From positions 1,240,001 through 1,304,000 of the forward strand of contig JASVEC010000004.1 in assembly GCA_030770535.1 (NCBI GenBank): a stretch of 64,000 nucleotides of DNA, written 5' to 3'. Both the position numbers and the translations under genes were made by a program. Position 1 is the stretch's first letter; every line of letters starts with the position of its first letter. Below, piece after piece: positions 1-11,577 of the stretch. Source of the DNA: Batkoa obscura (lineage: Eukaryota; Entomophthoromycota; Entomophthoromycetes; Entomophthorales; Batkoaceae). A model generated the notes under the pieces. It had not been told where the DNA came from. It worked only from the letters and a program-made list of their open reading frames with translations, and did no database searches.

Positions 1-1952
1 GTTTTACTATGAGTTAAAGTTAATTGACGAGCAACTCGATCAGTACCATCCTAATACAAAATAATATAAATAAATAAATAAAATTTTAATTTTTTTAATT
101 CTTTTTTTAAAATTTTAAAATTTACCTCTATTTCCACTACTTTAGTATCTAAATCCCAAAATTTAACATCTTTATCAGCAGATCCAGTTACAAATCCATT
201 TTTATCTGGAGCTACATGAATGGACCAAATGCTTGCTTCATGAGCTTCAACTGATTCAATTAAATTAGCTGATGCTACATCAAATAATTCTAAATGTCCA
301 CTTTTTGTTCCTACTACAACCTAAATTAAAAATAAAAATTTCAGTAAAATTTCATCTTATTATATAAAGTGAATAATTCTCACTTACATGTCTATCCCCT
401 GGTAAGAAGGTACAACAAACCGCAATACCACATTCAATTGTACGAATACAAGTATTTGATTTTAAATTCCATATCTTCAATTCATTATTGGAACATGTAG
501 CTAATAATTCATCGTCTGAAGACATGGACATACTCCTAATATCCGATCGATGTCCTGGCATTTCTAAAGAATATATACATTGTGCTTCATTATCTTCTTC
601 TTTTTTGACATTTAATGGACTTGTATGAACTTGTATTAAATTATTATTTAACCCAATTAATAATTGCATAGTTCCTTTACGAATCATATCGACGTTGGGA
701 AGTATATCAAAAGATTTGATTTTATCTTCACATGTGATGCTATTGATTGTCAAGAATAAATCACTTGCTAATATGTCGCTTTCTTTAACATCATTGATAT
801 TTACTCCTTCAGCTAATTTATTTTTTTCTTTTAATCTTCTTAATCTACGGGTGATTTTCTTTTTAACTTCATCCATGGTACGGATTTTTTGAATTTCAAT
901 TGTTTTATCAGAACCCTAATAATATAAAAAATAAATTAATATTTTTTATCAATTATGTAAAATTAGCTTTTACCCAAATAACCAAATATTGTTTTGTACA
1001 ATCTAACATGATGCCCATAACTTTATCCTTACTCAATCTTTCTACTTCACCATATAATTTTACTATTACAGTTTCCTCTAAATCCAATTCCAATACAGAT
1101 TTATCTAAAAGTTGAACATCTAATTTCCATAATTTTAAATTTTGTTCATTTGAACCTGTAAATAACCAATTTCTATTTGTATCAAAATACATACTATTAA
1201 CTTCTGTTTTATGAGCAATTATAGTTTGTACACAATGTTGTGTGGTTAAATCCCATACTTTTATTAAACTATCTTTCGCCCCAGAGATCAAGTATTCCTT
1301 ATCCCCAATAAAACTTACTTGTGTGATTTGATTACGATGTCCTTTTAATCTATTTATTTTATTTATTGTTATTTATCTTCTCTTTATTAATATTGATTCA
1401 AATTACCTATATAACCCACTTTCATTAACAATATCCCAAACAATAATATCCGTATCTTTAGAACCAGATACTAATCTTAATGCATTTGTATCAAACTCTA
1501 AATAAGTAACTTCACTATGATGTCCGTTGAATACAATCACACACTCATGAGTTGAGATATCCCAGATACGAATAACACCATTGGTATAACTAGTAAAAGA
1601 GAACGTTAATTTTTCATGTTATAATAATTATAATAAATAACTTTACCCAGCCGCAAGTAATCTAGCATCACTACTTTTAGTTAAAAATGATACTTCATGC
1701 TTAATATCTGGATCGGCGAAAGTAGCTATCTATAAAATTAAAGAGATTAGAAATTTAAATTCTTATTTTTTTAAAAAGTTATTATCAATTGCTACCCACC
1801 TCCACCCCCTTTTTAATATCCCATAATTTAATACTTTCTAAAGCTGGAAGGAAGGCAAGTTTACCACTATTGTCATGGATCACGTTGGATTTATAAGAAT
1901 TGATGATACCAAAAGTACTAGTTGGTACATATTTTAAATATTGTTTGACCAT
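1..1952 (-). CDS. UTP12: UTP12/DIP2 (WDR3), SSU processome WD40 protein, 3' part outside window
   Basis: Component of the UTP-B subcomplex of the U3 snoRNP/small-subunit processome, acting in the nucleolus on 18S pre-rRNA. The reading starts at 1952 with MVKQYLKYVPTSTFGII, like known UTP12/WDR3 N-termini, and continues through exons separated by short introns (for example near 1730-1797, 1620-1650, 1345-1400, 901-960, 320-385). WD repeats are plain: SIKLWDIKKG, VIRIWDISTH, DIIVWDIVNE, LIKVWDLTTQ, NLKLWKLDVQ, ELKIWNLKSN, DVKFWDLDTK. Between the two propellers lies the basic KKKITRRLRRLKEKNK segment and an acidic linker, which is the family layout. The C-terminal UTP12 domain lies beyond base 1, so the gene is cut by the window edge. 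NOC4 at about 26 kb serves the same processome but is not adjacent. Confidence 0.88.
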
Positions 1953-2455
1953 TTTTTGAGAACTTTTATTTCTATTTATCTATTTGAATTACACTTGTTG
2001 ATGTTATCTATTCGAATTTGAGTATGTATTTTTTATAAACTTCAAGTTGTTGAGTAATAGTCTACAAAAGTTTCCTTTTTTTTTAATGAAAATTGAAGCT
2101 TCAACTTTTTATAAAAAAATATAGAAATGGTTTAAGTTCGAAATTTTAAATTTTGTTTATTTGAGATTCAAAAATTGCAGTATCTTTCAATAATTTATAG
2201 AAGATTTATTCTTAAAAGTAAATTGATAGGCTTTATCATTTAAATTATAATGTAGTTGTAACTTTAAAATGGCATATTGTATTTTTTATATTATTTTATA
2301 CAGCTTACTATAATTTATTGATAATAACTTTTAGTATTTGATACAAATTAACACTTTAACAAGCCTTTAATGCTAATAAAAATATGGTAATGTTTTTTAC
2401 TATTACCCTTTTTTGCTACTTTTTTAAATTTAGAAATTAATTAACCAACCTAGTT

Positions 2456-2590
2456 GTCTAAGTTCGAATATGCGCTGACTAGTGATGAATTTTATAATTA
2501 GTTATTTGTGTTGTTGAGCTAATTTATCGCTTAATACTTGATTTTTTGCTACAAAATGAACAGTTAACCAGCACACATCCAAGTTTGAAC
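2456..2590. mobile_element. MITE-like element, family 2, copy 1
   Basis: The left end GTCTAAGTTCGAATATGCGC resembles the reverse complement of the right end (GTTCAAACTTGGATGTGTGC). The core GTGTTGTTGAGCTAATTT recurs in the next copy. The terminal inverted repeats are imperfect, so this is an old copy. No coding capacity. Confidence 0.45.
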
Positions 2591-2694
2591 AGCTGTACCA
2601 GTTAATTAATTTTTAAATTTTAAAGTAGCAAAAATAGACAATTGATAAAAAAATATCCTCATATTTTTTAATTCATCGAGTCTAACAATATAGC

Positions 2695-2831
2695 TGCTTA
2701 AATTGAAAAGTGTGCTATATAGTGATAGTTTTTCTAATCAGTAAGCTGTGTTGTTACGCTAATTTGAAGCTCAACATTCAAATATTTATTCCTAAATGAA
2801 CAGTTGATTGGTGCATATTTGGACTTAAGCA
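2695..2831. mobile_element. MITE-like element, family 2, copy 2
   Basis: Same layout as the copy 105 bp upstream. The left end TGCTTAAATTGAAAAGTGTG mirrors the right end (reverse complement TGCTTAAGTCCAAATATGCA). The core GTGTTGTTACGCTAATTT is shared. The ATGAACAGTT motif just inside the right end is shared with both other copies. Confidence 0.45.
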
Positions 2832-2950
2832 TCTTTAAACAAATGTATAAGAATTTATTATTGTTATTAAATTATTAATACAACAAAACAATTAACAAAT
2901 AACATACAAATATACTCTAATAATAAAATTTATTATTTTTCTTAATAACC

Positions 2951-3702
2951 TCACTCCACTAAATTAAACAACTCCGGTAATACATGAACAAAGAACTCAA
3001 TACCTTCAGTCACTGAGTTTAAATTCAAGAACTCATCATTATCATGCGCTGTATCCTGTTGAAAATTAATAGGTGTTAAACCAATTGAAAACAAGCCTTT
3101 TTCTCTTAAATATCGAAGATCACTACTACCTGGAAAGATGGACATAGTTATAGGTTTATTACTATTTAAATAAACATATTAATACAGTACTAAAAATAAA
3201 AAATCTATTGATTATTACATCTCTTTTGCTTTTTTTTCTAAAATTGACCAAAATGGGCTGCCTTTATATTCACTTTGGTATACTTTATCATTAAAAAGAA
3301 ACTCAATTTCAACCTCGGATTCTTTACCCCAAGTTTGAATGTCCTTTTTTAGTTTCACTAAATCTTCAATAGGTGTAGCTCGAACATCAAAATAAGCTAT
3401 AACTTTATCCGGCACCACATTGAATGTTTTTCCACTTTGAAGTATATTTAAATTACTAGTAGTAACTTCACCTAATGTAAAATTTTGTACTATCATTTTA
3501 TTCTCTTCAATTGTTCGATAATGCTTCATTCTAAGTTTAAATTGATCCTAATTATTTTGATATCAGATTATTAGTTAATGGTTGGTATAAAGTATTAAAT
3601 TACCATTTTATCTAAGGCTAAATGGGTTATAAATTTAGAGCCATGACCTGTATTCCCATGTGCTATGACTTTAAAACCTCTATTATTTATAATTATACCT
3701 TA

Positions 3703-3744
<42 letters not shown>

Positions 3745-4616
3745 CTTTACCTTCTCACTCTCTCTGTGTAAAATCCCCAAATTCTAGCATCATTGGTAGT
3801 AAGACCTAAAAAACAATTAAAAGACCCGATTAATAAAATTCAGCATTTAATTACCTTCTCCTAATGCCAATGCCACCTCGCCCACATTTTCGTTCCAGAA
3901 TGTTGAATTTAAAATACATCCCATACCTCTTTTACCACCACTTTCTTCATCACTAACGATCAATACATGTACATCTCTTAAAAATCCATTGGGATATAGA
4001 TTTTTCAATTGCCGTATACTCTCTAAATGAATTACACCCAATCCTTTGTTGTCCATTGCTCCTCGGCCATAGATTTTAGCCTTTCCATTTTTCCCTTTAA
4101 CAATTGTTTTATTAAAGGCTGGAAAGTGCCATCCATTCTAGAAAATAATGAGAAACTGACCATGTTTTTTATTATGTTGTTAGATAATAGAATTTTACCT
4201 CAACTGCAGGTACTACATCCATATGAGAATTTAATAAAATGGATGGTAGACTACTGTTTTTTCCTGGTAATGTGAGTAATACGGAAGGATAATTAGATGG
4301 TGGGCACTATTATAGAGGGTAAGTTTGGTTTAATATAACGGGTTGATGTAGAACTTACTTTAAATAAATTGAAGGTTAAATTTAATTCTTTAGCATAATT
4401 TTGTAGGTAAACAACAGTATTGTTGTAATTTGGATTAGGTTCTGCAGTATTGAATTGGATATATTGGCTTAACTTATCAACTGCTTGTTGCTTTGAACTT
4501 TCACTGAGCTTGTGATAAGAATTGGGTGAGCTTTTGATATTAGTTTGTCGAAAAAGTGAACTGGAGATTGAAATTGAACATTGAATGAAGACTAAAATTA
4601 AAACATAATAAATCAT
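2951..4616 (-). CDS. ACY1: aminoacylase-1-like M20 metallopeptidase, copy A
   Basis: Zinc enzyme expected to hydrolyse N-acyl-L-amino acids. About six exons. Metal and catalytic motifs are all present: NSHMDVVP (ligand His), GRGAMDNKG (bridging Asp), VSDEESGG (catalytic Glu pair), HGNTGHGSKF (dimer-lid His), SSDLRYLR (ligand Asp) and AHDNDEF (C-terminal ligand His). The N-terminus MIYYVLILVFIQCSISIS looks like a signal peptide, so the product is secreted or vacuolar, unlike cytosolic animal ACY1. I chose the Met at 4616 because it aligns with the start of copy B; an in-frame Met at 4637 adds seven residues. One intron carries an (AAT)n run. Carboxypeptidase S-like activity is the alternative within M20. 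Confidence 0.85.
3706..3744. repeat. (AAT)n microsatellite in an ACY1-A intron
   Basis: About 13 uninterrupted AAT units inside an intron of the first aminoacylase gene. The matching intron of copy B lacks it. Confidence 0.85.
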
Positions 4617-5028
4617 TTCTAAAAATTCAAAATTCAAAATCCAAGTTTAGCCCTTATTTATACTTTTATTTAAACTCGAGTTATTCCCAGACTATAAATT
4701 TATCTCTGTAATTTTTTAATAAATGTAGCATTACAATAATATCAATTTCACAGAACACAAGCATTTTAATAATGATATAAATTTATAACTCAATCATAAT
4801 AAAACATTATTCCATAAATTTTAATAAATGGCATTACAATTTAATATAAATAATAAATAATAAATAATAGATAATAAATAATAAATAATAGATAATAAAT
4901 AATAAATAATAAATAATAAATAATAAATAATAAATAATAAATAATAAATAATAATTTAATAGACTAGATTAATTTAACTTGAATAAATAACTTTCCTTTC
5001 ATCCTTAAAGAACCGGCTCCGGACAAAT
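4617..5028. other. ACY1-A to ASE1-A spacer
   Basis: A 0.4-kb spacer holding the ACY1-A promoter side (its gene starts at 4616, reading leftward) and the ASE1-A 3' end. Mostly a heptamer repeat. The equivalent spacer in the second unit is about 2 kb. Confidence 0.6.
4851..4954. repeat. TAATAAA heptamer minisatellite
   Basis: About 15 units of TAATAAA with a few TAATAGA variants, just downstream of ASE1-A. The polyadenylation-like AATAAA is contained in every unit, on the strand opposite to ASE1. Confidence 0.85.
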
Positions 5029-8000
5029 CTAAATAACTAAACTTGGAACAAACTGAACGTTTCTACTCTTTAAAGCAGTAGCAGGCCTTATAGCACCGCC
5101 AATTTTTGATTTTGGACGAGAATTAAAAATTGCTTTCGTTTCCCCAATTCCTGCCATTGAGGTTTTTGGCCTTAAACCTAATTTAGAAGCAGTGGATGAA
5201 AACTTACTCCTATCATCAGTCTGTATAGACTTGATTTTAGCTTGAGAAGAGATAGTGTGTTGAAATGGACTCGAAGCTCTAATACCAGTTCCTGAAGGTG
5301 TGTTGGTTTTAGCTACTGGTGTTTTGGTGGCTGTACGTGGTATAGTAGCTCTCATAGATATCGGAGTTTTAATCGTAGTATGTGATGGATTGACTTTATT
5401 GGCTATTGGTGTTTTAGTAGCAGTATGTGAAGCACTACTTTTATTGGCCACTGGCATTTCAGTGATAGTACCTAGTGTGCTAGTTCTCATAGCTGCTAAA
5501 GCCCTAGTAGCTATAAGTGGGGCACTAGTTTTAGTAGCGATTGGTGTTTTAGTTCCGGAACGAGCCATGTTGATTTTTACAACCACTGGTGCTTTATTAG
5601 TGGTATATAGTGTACTAGCTTTTATAGCCATTGGTGTTTTAGTAGTAGTGCATGGGTCGCTAGCTCTGGCGTCTAATGAGGCTTTAGTGGTATTACAAGG
5701 TACGTTAGCTTTAGTAGCTGCTGGAGTTTTGGTGGAAGTACGTGGCATGATAGCTTTCATAGGTATTGGTGTTTTGGTACCAGTGCGCGACGGATTGGTT
5801 TTGCTAACTGTTGGTGTTTTAGCTATGGTGCGTAGAGTTTCAACCTTGACATCTAGTGGAGCGTTCGCGGTATTACGAGTTGCATTAGTTTTAGTATTTA
5901 CTGGTGTTTTAGTACTAATGCGCAACGTATTACTTTTGTTGACCACTGGAGTTTTAGTGGGAGTGCGTGGAGCGCTGGTTTTAGTAGTTCCCAAAGGTTT
6001 GTCAATAGATTTATCCTTAGCTTGTTCTGGCTTTACATTATAAGCTGGTTTTGTATTTAAGTTTATTTGTGATTTAGTGTTTAATTTTGATTGCACTTTC
6101 TCTTTGATAGGGAGTGGCTTCGTCTCATTGAGTTGACTTCGGTCGCTGTACTTTAATACATTTTGAACTGATGAAATACTGTTATTGGTAGAACTAATAA
6201 GGTTGCCAATAGCCAAGGTTTCAGATGAAGATTTAAGGATAAGAGATGATGTTAAGCAACTATCTGACTCCATTGAATCTGATTCATCATATGAGATGTC
6301 AAGCCTAGAGTTGCTCACAATGGATGATCTACGAGAACTCAAGCTAGATTTGGGGATGGGAGTTGATGTTCGACAATTATCAAATCCTAGCAAGTCTGTT
6401 TCTTCGTCAAAGGTATTAAATTTTATACTGTTACAAACGGATGATCCACGGGAATTAAAAGTTGCTTTAGACGGCGATACTTCAGACTCCGATTCAAGAA
6501 GTTTTTGAAGTGGAGTATTAGTATTTGATTTCTCAATTGCATGGAGATCAATATTCAATCCACTTCCTTCGCAAGCAGCACCATTAGCACATATGCTTTC
6601 TACATTATCCTTCTTACGTTGAATTGAACTTTGGAGAATTGTCAAGAAATGTCCACCTTCGAATAAGAAGTGTTTATGATACTTTCTTTCATATAACTTA
6701 ATTGGTTCAATAAGCGAATCCTCAAGTCTTCCAAGTTTTGGATAATTTTCTTTACGGAACTTTTCTTCAGCTGCAAAATTCAAAGAACTTCCCTTAAAAC
6801 AATCTTTACTTTCCTTACTAAGGTTGGTTTCATACTCACGCAAACTATCAATGATAAGTTTACGCTCACAGATCCTATCATAGATCTCAGGCGCGTTTTC
6901 AAGCTGAGATTTTTGACTATGATATTCATTGTACATCAATTCCAATGTTTCGAGTGAAATAGTCCTACTTTTGATATCCTTTATACTTTTTTCAATATTT
7001 TCTTTGGATACACTACTTTCTTTCCACAACTTCTCGAGTTTATTCAAGAGATCTCGATGGAGTGTTTCTTTACTATCATTGATATGCTGTAATGCTTCAG
7101 TAATTGCATAGCTAAGCTTTTGAGAAAATATTTTTCCATTTGGTTTTAATACATTTTCCTGCTTTTCTGGTGGTACATTACCAATTCGATAAAGCCTTTT
7201 AAGCTCTTCATATGTCTCTTCTTCTGTGAGCTCCTCTTCTTGGATGTCAACATTCTGATTATCGTCGCTTTGTATCTCAATTGTAATATCACTCTTCTTA
7301 ATAAGTATTTTGATAACTGGGATTGATAGATTTAGAATGTTTTTTTCTGTTACCTTGGAATACCAATCGTAAAATAGATGCTTCTCATCAGGACAGCATG
7401 GTGCATATTGGTGTATTGACTCTACATTAAGTTCATTAGGAAGATCAGATTGAAATAGAATTTCTAATGCAATATCAATATCATCTTTTTCGGTAGGGGT
7501 TATACTCAAAGTATTCCATTTGTGAAATATCCATGATACAGATATGTTAAAACTATTAATTCTTTCTGTTTTAATCATACATAGTCTAGAGGCTTCATTG
7601 ATTATGGGATTATAGACATGTGAGCTGACATCGGTTAAAGAGTAGTTAGTGAATTTGGGGTTGATATAAACCTCGGGACCAATTAACTGAGATTGATTAT
7701 ATGCTTCCTCGATAGTTGTTCTACGAGCAGATATTTCATTTTTAAGATTAGTTAAGTTATTGATAAGTTTAGGTTTGATTAAGTATGGTGGTTGGTTATC
7801 ACAAAAACGTATTAGAGGGAGATACTCATCAATATCTCGATTCAAAACTGAGCAAAGCTCTTCAATCTCTAGGAAATAGTCTTGAATTTCGAACTTAGAT
7901 TGCTCTAACTCACGCTCTTCATTCAAAATAATTTTTTTAAACTCTTCAGCTATTGGTAAAAGTTTAGACCAAAAGGGATTACTGTCACTACTATCTTCAA

Positions 8001-8118
8001 TGTTAGTTAAGTAGCCTTGATGAGACCAGAAGCTTTTTAGATGTGTAAGTGACTCGCTTAAGTGAATTTTTAGTTGTTCTTCAGCTGTGATACAATTGGA
8101 GAACTCTTGTCTTTGCAT
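5029..8118 (-). CDS. ASE1: ASE1/PRC1/MAP65 antiparallel microtubule bundler, copy A
   Basis: Spindle-midzone crosslinker of antiparallel microtubules. A single exon of 1029 residues. The N-terminal part (about 1-430) is the long helical rod region. Residues about 437-501 contain the family's most conserved stretch, with RKENYPKLGRLEDSLIEPIK and HKHFLFEGGHFLTIL matching the PRC1/MAP65 spectrin-like microtubule-binding block. The tail (about 500-1029) is basic and Ser/Thr/Pro-rich. It includes about 15 copies of a 15-residue unit of the form RTxTKTPxxxKxxxx (about 703-943), rich in T-P sites followed by basic residues as preferred by CDKs. A second copy lies at 13579-16266. Residues 69-283 are identical at nucleotide level to copy B apart from about one base. 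Confidence 0.82.
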   Translation of the reverse strand: MQRQEFSNCITAEEQLKIHLSESLTHLKSFWSHQGYLTNIEDSSDSNPFWSKLLPIAEEFKKIILNEERELEQSKFEIQDYFLEIEELCSVLNRDIDEYLPLIRFCDNQPPYLIKPKLINNLTNLKNEISARRTTIEEAYNQSQLIGPEVYINPKFTNYSLTDVSSHVYNPIINEASRLCMIKTERINSFNISVSWIFHKWNTLSITPTEKDDIDIALEILFQSDLPNELNVESIHQYAPCCPDEKHLFYDWYSKVTEKNILNLSIPVIKILIKKSDITIEIQSDDNQNVDIQEEELTEEETYEELKRLYRIGNVPPEKQENVLKPNGKIFSQKLSYAITEALQHINDSKETLHRDLLNKLEKLWKESSVSKENIEKSIKDIKSRTISLETLELMYNEYHSQKSQLENAPEIYDRICERKLIIDSLREYETNLSKESKDCFKGSSLNFAAEEKFRKENYPKLGRLEDSLIEPIKLYERKYHKHFLFEGGHFLTILQSSIQRKKDNVESICANGAACEGSGLNIDLHAIEKSNTNTPLQKLLESESEVSPSKATFNSRGSSVCNSIKFNTFDEETDLLGFDNCRTSTPIPKSSLSSRRSSIVSNSRLDISYDESDSMESDSCLTSSLILKSSSETLAIGNLISSTNNSISSVQNVLKYSDRSQLNETKPLPIKEKVQSKLNTKSQINLNTKPAYNVKPEQAKDKSIDKPLGTTKTSAPRTPTKTPVVNKSNTLRISTKTPVNTKTNATRNTANAPLDVKVETLRTIAKTPTVSKTNPSRTGTKTPIPMKAIMPRTSTKTPAATKANVPCNTTKASLDARASDPCTTTKTPMAIKASTLYTTNKAPVVVKINMARSGTKTPIATKTSAPLIATRALAAMRTSTLGTITEMPVANKSSASHTATKTPIANKVNPSHTTIKTPISMRATIPRTATKTPVAKTNTPSGTGIRASSPFQHTISSQAKIKSIQTDDRSKFSSTASKLGLRPKTSMAGIGETKAIFNSRPKSKIGGAIRPATALKSRNVQFVPSLVI
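5290..6010 (-). repeat. coding 45-bp repeat array in ASE1-A tail
   Basis: About 15 diverged tandem units encoding TKTP-type 15-residue repeats. The reverse strand shows a long hydrophobic open frame here only because of the repeat. Copy B has about two units at the matching place. Confidence 0.75.
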
Positions 8119-9928
8119 TTCAAAGTAAAATAATAAAAATAATAAGGAGAAATCAAAAAATGATTAGAAAATTAACAGAGAGTTGAGACTTTATACTAAT
8201 CTATTAATTGTTTAATGGATTTTATAAGTGACAGTAAAAACTTGTTTATTTAAATACATGATTAATTATGGATTAACCAATAAATTATAGATAACAAATT
8301 GAAGGCAGCGTATTTGATTTGATAGGTTAATTACAACTTGTTTTTTGACAAAATTTTCAATACATTTCCTTTTTTAATTTTAAGCGAGTAAATTTAATTT
8401 TTTGATAAAAGACGTTGTTGATTGAGAAAACAAGATGATTAAGATACAAAATAAACTATAACGACTATCGTAATAAAATTAAAAGACCATTTGAGATTAC
8501 AATTTTCAACATAAACAAACTGTTTCAACATATAGCCACAAAATAAATTTAATAAATTCCAAGGGTTTACTACTATTTTTTTTATAAAACTTTTAATTTT
8601 GCCGCTTGCGAGTTTGAGTGTTCAAATGATAAATTTACAAAGTATAATTAATATGAAAACAGTCTTAGTTTGTTAATAAAGATATGGATAATCCTAGTAG
8701 ATGTTTAAATTTATTTTATTTTTTAATATTTACAAAATGATTTTTAGATAAAACACTGCAATCTATATAAAATAGAAAACATAAATCGATTAAAAATAGA
8801 GTAAAGTACTAGACTTTTCCATAGATTCCTTCTTCTTGTTTATTAAAAAACAAAGGTGCTCATTTAGTTTATCGTTTAAGTTATCTTGCTTCCAAAAATA
8901 AAACATTTGGGATTTCGCCTCCAAGATTTCTTAATAATACGAAGACTATTGCTTGCAGCAATAAATTTTTGAATTTTAATAAGGAATCAATTTTACAGCA
9001 TGAAACAAAACTTTCCAACAAATATCGTTGTTTTTTATCTATACAGCCATTTCTTTCAATAAGGATTTATTAGATCTAAAAACAATAACTTTTTTATATT
9101 ATATATTTTTGTTGTTGTAATTTTGTTATACTACAGCTTTTCTTTGGCAATGAATAATTAAAAATTCAACTTTTCACTAGATTTCTTATTAATCTAATGA
9201 GGGGAATAAATTTGATTAAATTGTTGAGCGATCAGATGTATTCCTAATGGTGCTGTGTGGGATTATACTCGAAGTATTTTTGGTCCGTTTCAATTTAAGG
9301 CTCAGCGGGCATCAGGGACTAACCCTTGCTAAGGATTTAAAGTATACTTTATCGAAAGTGTACCAAATGTAAGTTGAACGACCAAATAGTTTATTCAATA
9401 TTATGTTTAATAATAAAATGTTTGATTGTATTGGGATTGTCCATAGTAAATGATGGAATAAGCACTTTCAATTACTTGACTATACATGTTGAATGATCAA
9501 ATGAGCGTTAGAAGCACACTTTCATAGGAAGTGATTCAATGCTGCTAAACACATTTATCATTTGTTTATATGATAATTATATCTAATTTTCTTTTAAAGT
9601 GATTGATCTTGGTTTAAATGTTATATCAAACCTACATAAAATATCACAATATTCTTAACGCACCACGTTTATAGCAAGAAAGAACTATAAAAGGATGGTG
9701 ATTTGGTATTTAGTGCTAGTAACTAATAAGTTATAGTTAACTTTTTATAGAATATTTTAGACACTAGTCCACTGTTGTATGTAAAAAAGACGTTCAATAA
9801 GCTTATTAAGCTAAAAAATTTGTAGATTTTATTTGCTTTATTTTCAAATGTATTAAAGGTTTTGTTTAAAATAATAATTTATTACAAACTATCTTACTCT
9901 CATAATAAATTTTATTGCTGTTTAAAAC
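8119..9928. other. intergenic between duplication units
   Basis: About 1.8 kb. The first 460 bases (8119-8580) are recognisably related to 16267-16682 upstream of ASE1-B, so the duplicated unit includes the ASE1 promoter. A less A+T-rich patch at about 9235-9345 is not identified. No gene seen. Confidence 0.6.
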
Positions 9929-11577
9929 TTATGGTTTCAAATTAAACAGGTCTGGTAAAACATGAACAAAGAACTCAATACCTTCAGCGATTAACTTTAA
10001 CTTTAAAAATTCATCATTACCATGAGCAGTATCCTCTTGGAAATTAATTGGCAATAACCCTAAACTAAATATACCTTTTTCTCTTAAATATTTAAGATCT
10101 GTAGCCCCTGGAAAGATAGACATGGTGATAGGCTTATGTCTAAATAGTAGTATTTTGTTAAAATAAGATTAACAAAAATAGTGTATAAATTATTTACATC
10201 TCCTTTGCTTTTTTTTCTAAAATTGACCAAAATAAGTTGCCTTTATATTCACTTTGGGCCACTGTATCATTAAAAGCAAATTGAATTTTAACATTGGATT
10301 CTTTAGCCCATTTTTCAACATTACTTTTAAGTTTGACTAAATCTTGAATAGGTGTAGCTCTTACATCAAAATAAGCTTCAACTTTATCTGGAACCACGTT
10401 TACAGTAGCACCACTATGAATTATATTTAAATTACTAGTAGTAACTTCACCTAATGTCAAATTTTTTGTTTTTATTTTATTTTCTTCAGCATCCCGAAAC
10501 TGTTTCATTTTCAGTTTGAATCGATCCTGACATTAAATTGCATTTTTAGTTGATTATCAAAATTTATATATTGACTTACCATTTTATCCAATGCCAAATT
10601 AGATATAAATTTGGCACCATGTCCAGTATCACCATGGGCAGTAACATTAAAGCCTCTATTATTTATAGATATTTTTTATTCAATAAAAATAGTCGGTTTC
10701 TGTTACCTCCTTACTCTCTCTGTGTAAAACCCCCAGGTTCTAGCATCATTGGTAGCAAGTCCTATAAAAATAAATAAGAAATAAAAAATAGCATTGAAAT
10801 TATTTTACCTTCCCCTAATGCTAGTCCTACCTCACCTATATATTTTTTCCAAAAATCGGACCCCAAAACACATCCCATCCCTCTCTTACCCCCAGTCTCC
10901 TCATCACTAACCACCAAAACATGCACATTCCTCAAAAATCCATTTGGATACTTTGTCTTCAATTCTCTTATACTTTCCAAATGTATGACACCTAACCCCT
11001 TATTATCTAGTGATCCTCTACCATATATTTTGTCATCTTCATCTCTTACTTTTACTATCGTTCCATTAAAGGCTGGGTACTTCCATTCTTTCTGAATAAA
11101 AAAGGTTTATAGTATCGGGGTTCTTATGTTTTTAATGATAAAAGGCTACCTCAATTGCAGGCACCACATCCATATGAGAGTTTAATAGAATAGATGGTAA
11201 AGAACGATTTTTTCCTGGTAAAGTGAGTAATACAGAAGGATAATTAGACGGGGAACACTAGAATAAAGGTAAGTTTGTTTTAGATGACAGATTATTGAAT
11301 TTACTTTAAATAAATTAAAAGTTAAATTTAACTCTCTGGCGTACTTTTCAAAATATGCAATGACACTACTATACTCTGGATTGGGCTCTACAGTTTTGAA
11401 TTTAATGTACTCAACTAGCTTGTTGGTTGCTTGCTGCTTTGCCTGTTCACTGAGCTTGTAACGAGAGTTAGAAGTTGGTTTAATGGTATCTTGTTCAGAA
11501 GATGAGTCAAAATTGTAACTCGAGACAGAAATAAAAGCTTGAATGTAAGCAAAAAATAAAAAATAAAAGTAGATCAT
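9929..11577 (-). CDS. ACY1: aminoacylase-1-like M20 metallopeptidase, copy B
   Basis: Paralogue of the gene at 2951-4616, with the same strand, intron positions and order relative to ASE1. The N-terminus MIYFYFLFFAYIQAFISVSS is a predicted signal peptide. Metal and catalytic motifs are retained: a His-x-Asp exon near 11180, VSDEETGG, HGDTGHGAKF, TDLKYLR and AHGNDEF. The two proteins are clearly related over their length but differ at many positions, far more than the converted blocks of the neighbouring ASE1 pair. A TATA-like ATATATAAATGG lies about 35-45 bases upstream of the start, reading leftward. Substrate differences between the two copies cannot be read from sequence. Confidence 0.85.

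Larger units (their letters stand above)
1953..2950. other. intergenic, two degenerate inverted-repeat elements
   Basis: About 1 kb between the start of UTP12 and the 3' end of the first aminoacylase gene. It is A+T-rich without a convincing reading frame. The only structure seen is two related imperfect-inverted-repeat elements at about 2456-2590 and 2695-2831. Confidence 0.6.

Noticed and set aside
4851-4954. Possible CRISPR-like or telomeric array
   Set aside because: A simple 7-bp tandem repeat without spacers; not a fungal telomere type and lies inside a gene-rich region.
5300-6043. 247-residue hydrophobic open frame on the plus strand
   Set aside because: It is the antisense of the ASE1-A TKTP repeats: a 45-bp repeat keeps all frames open. 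No start context or homology of its own.
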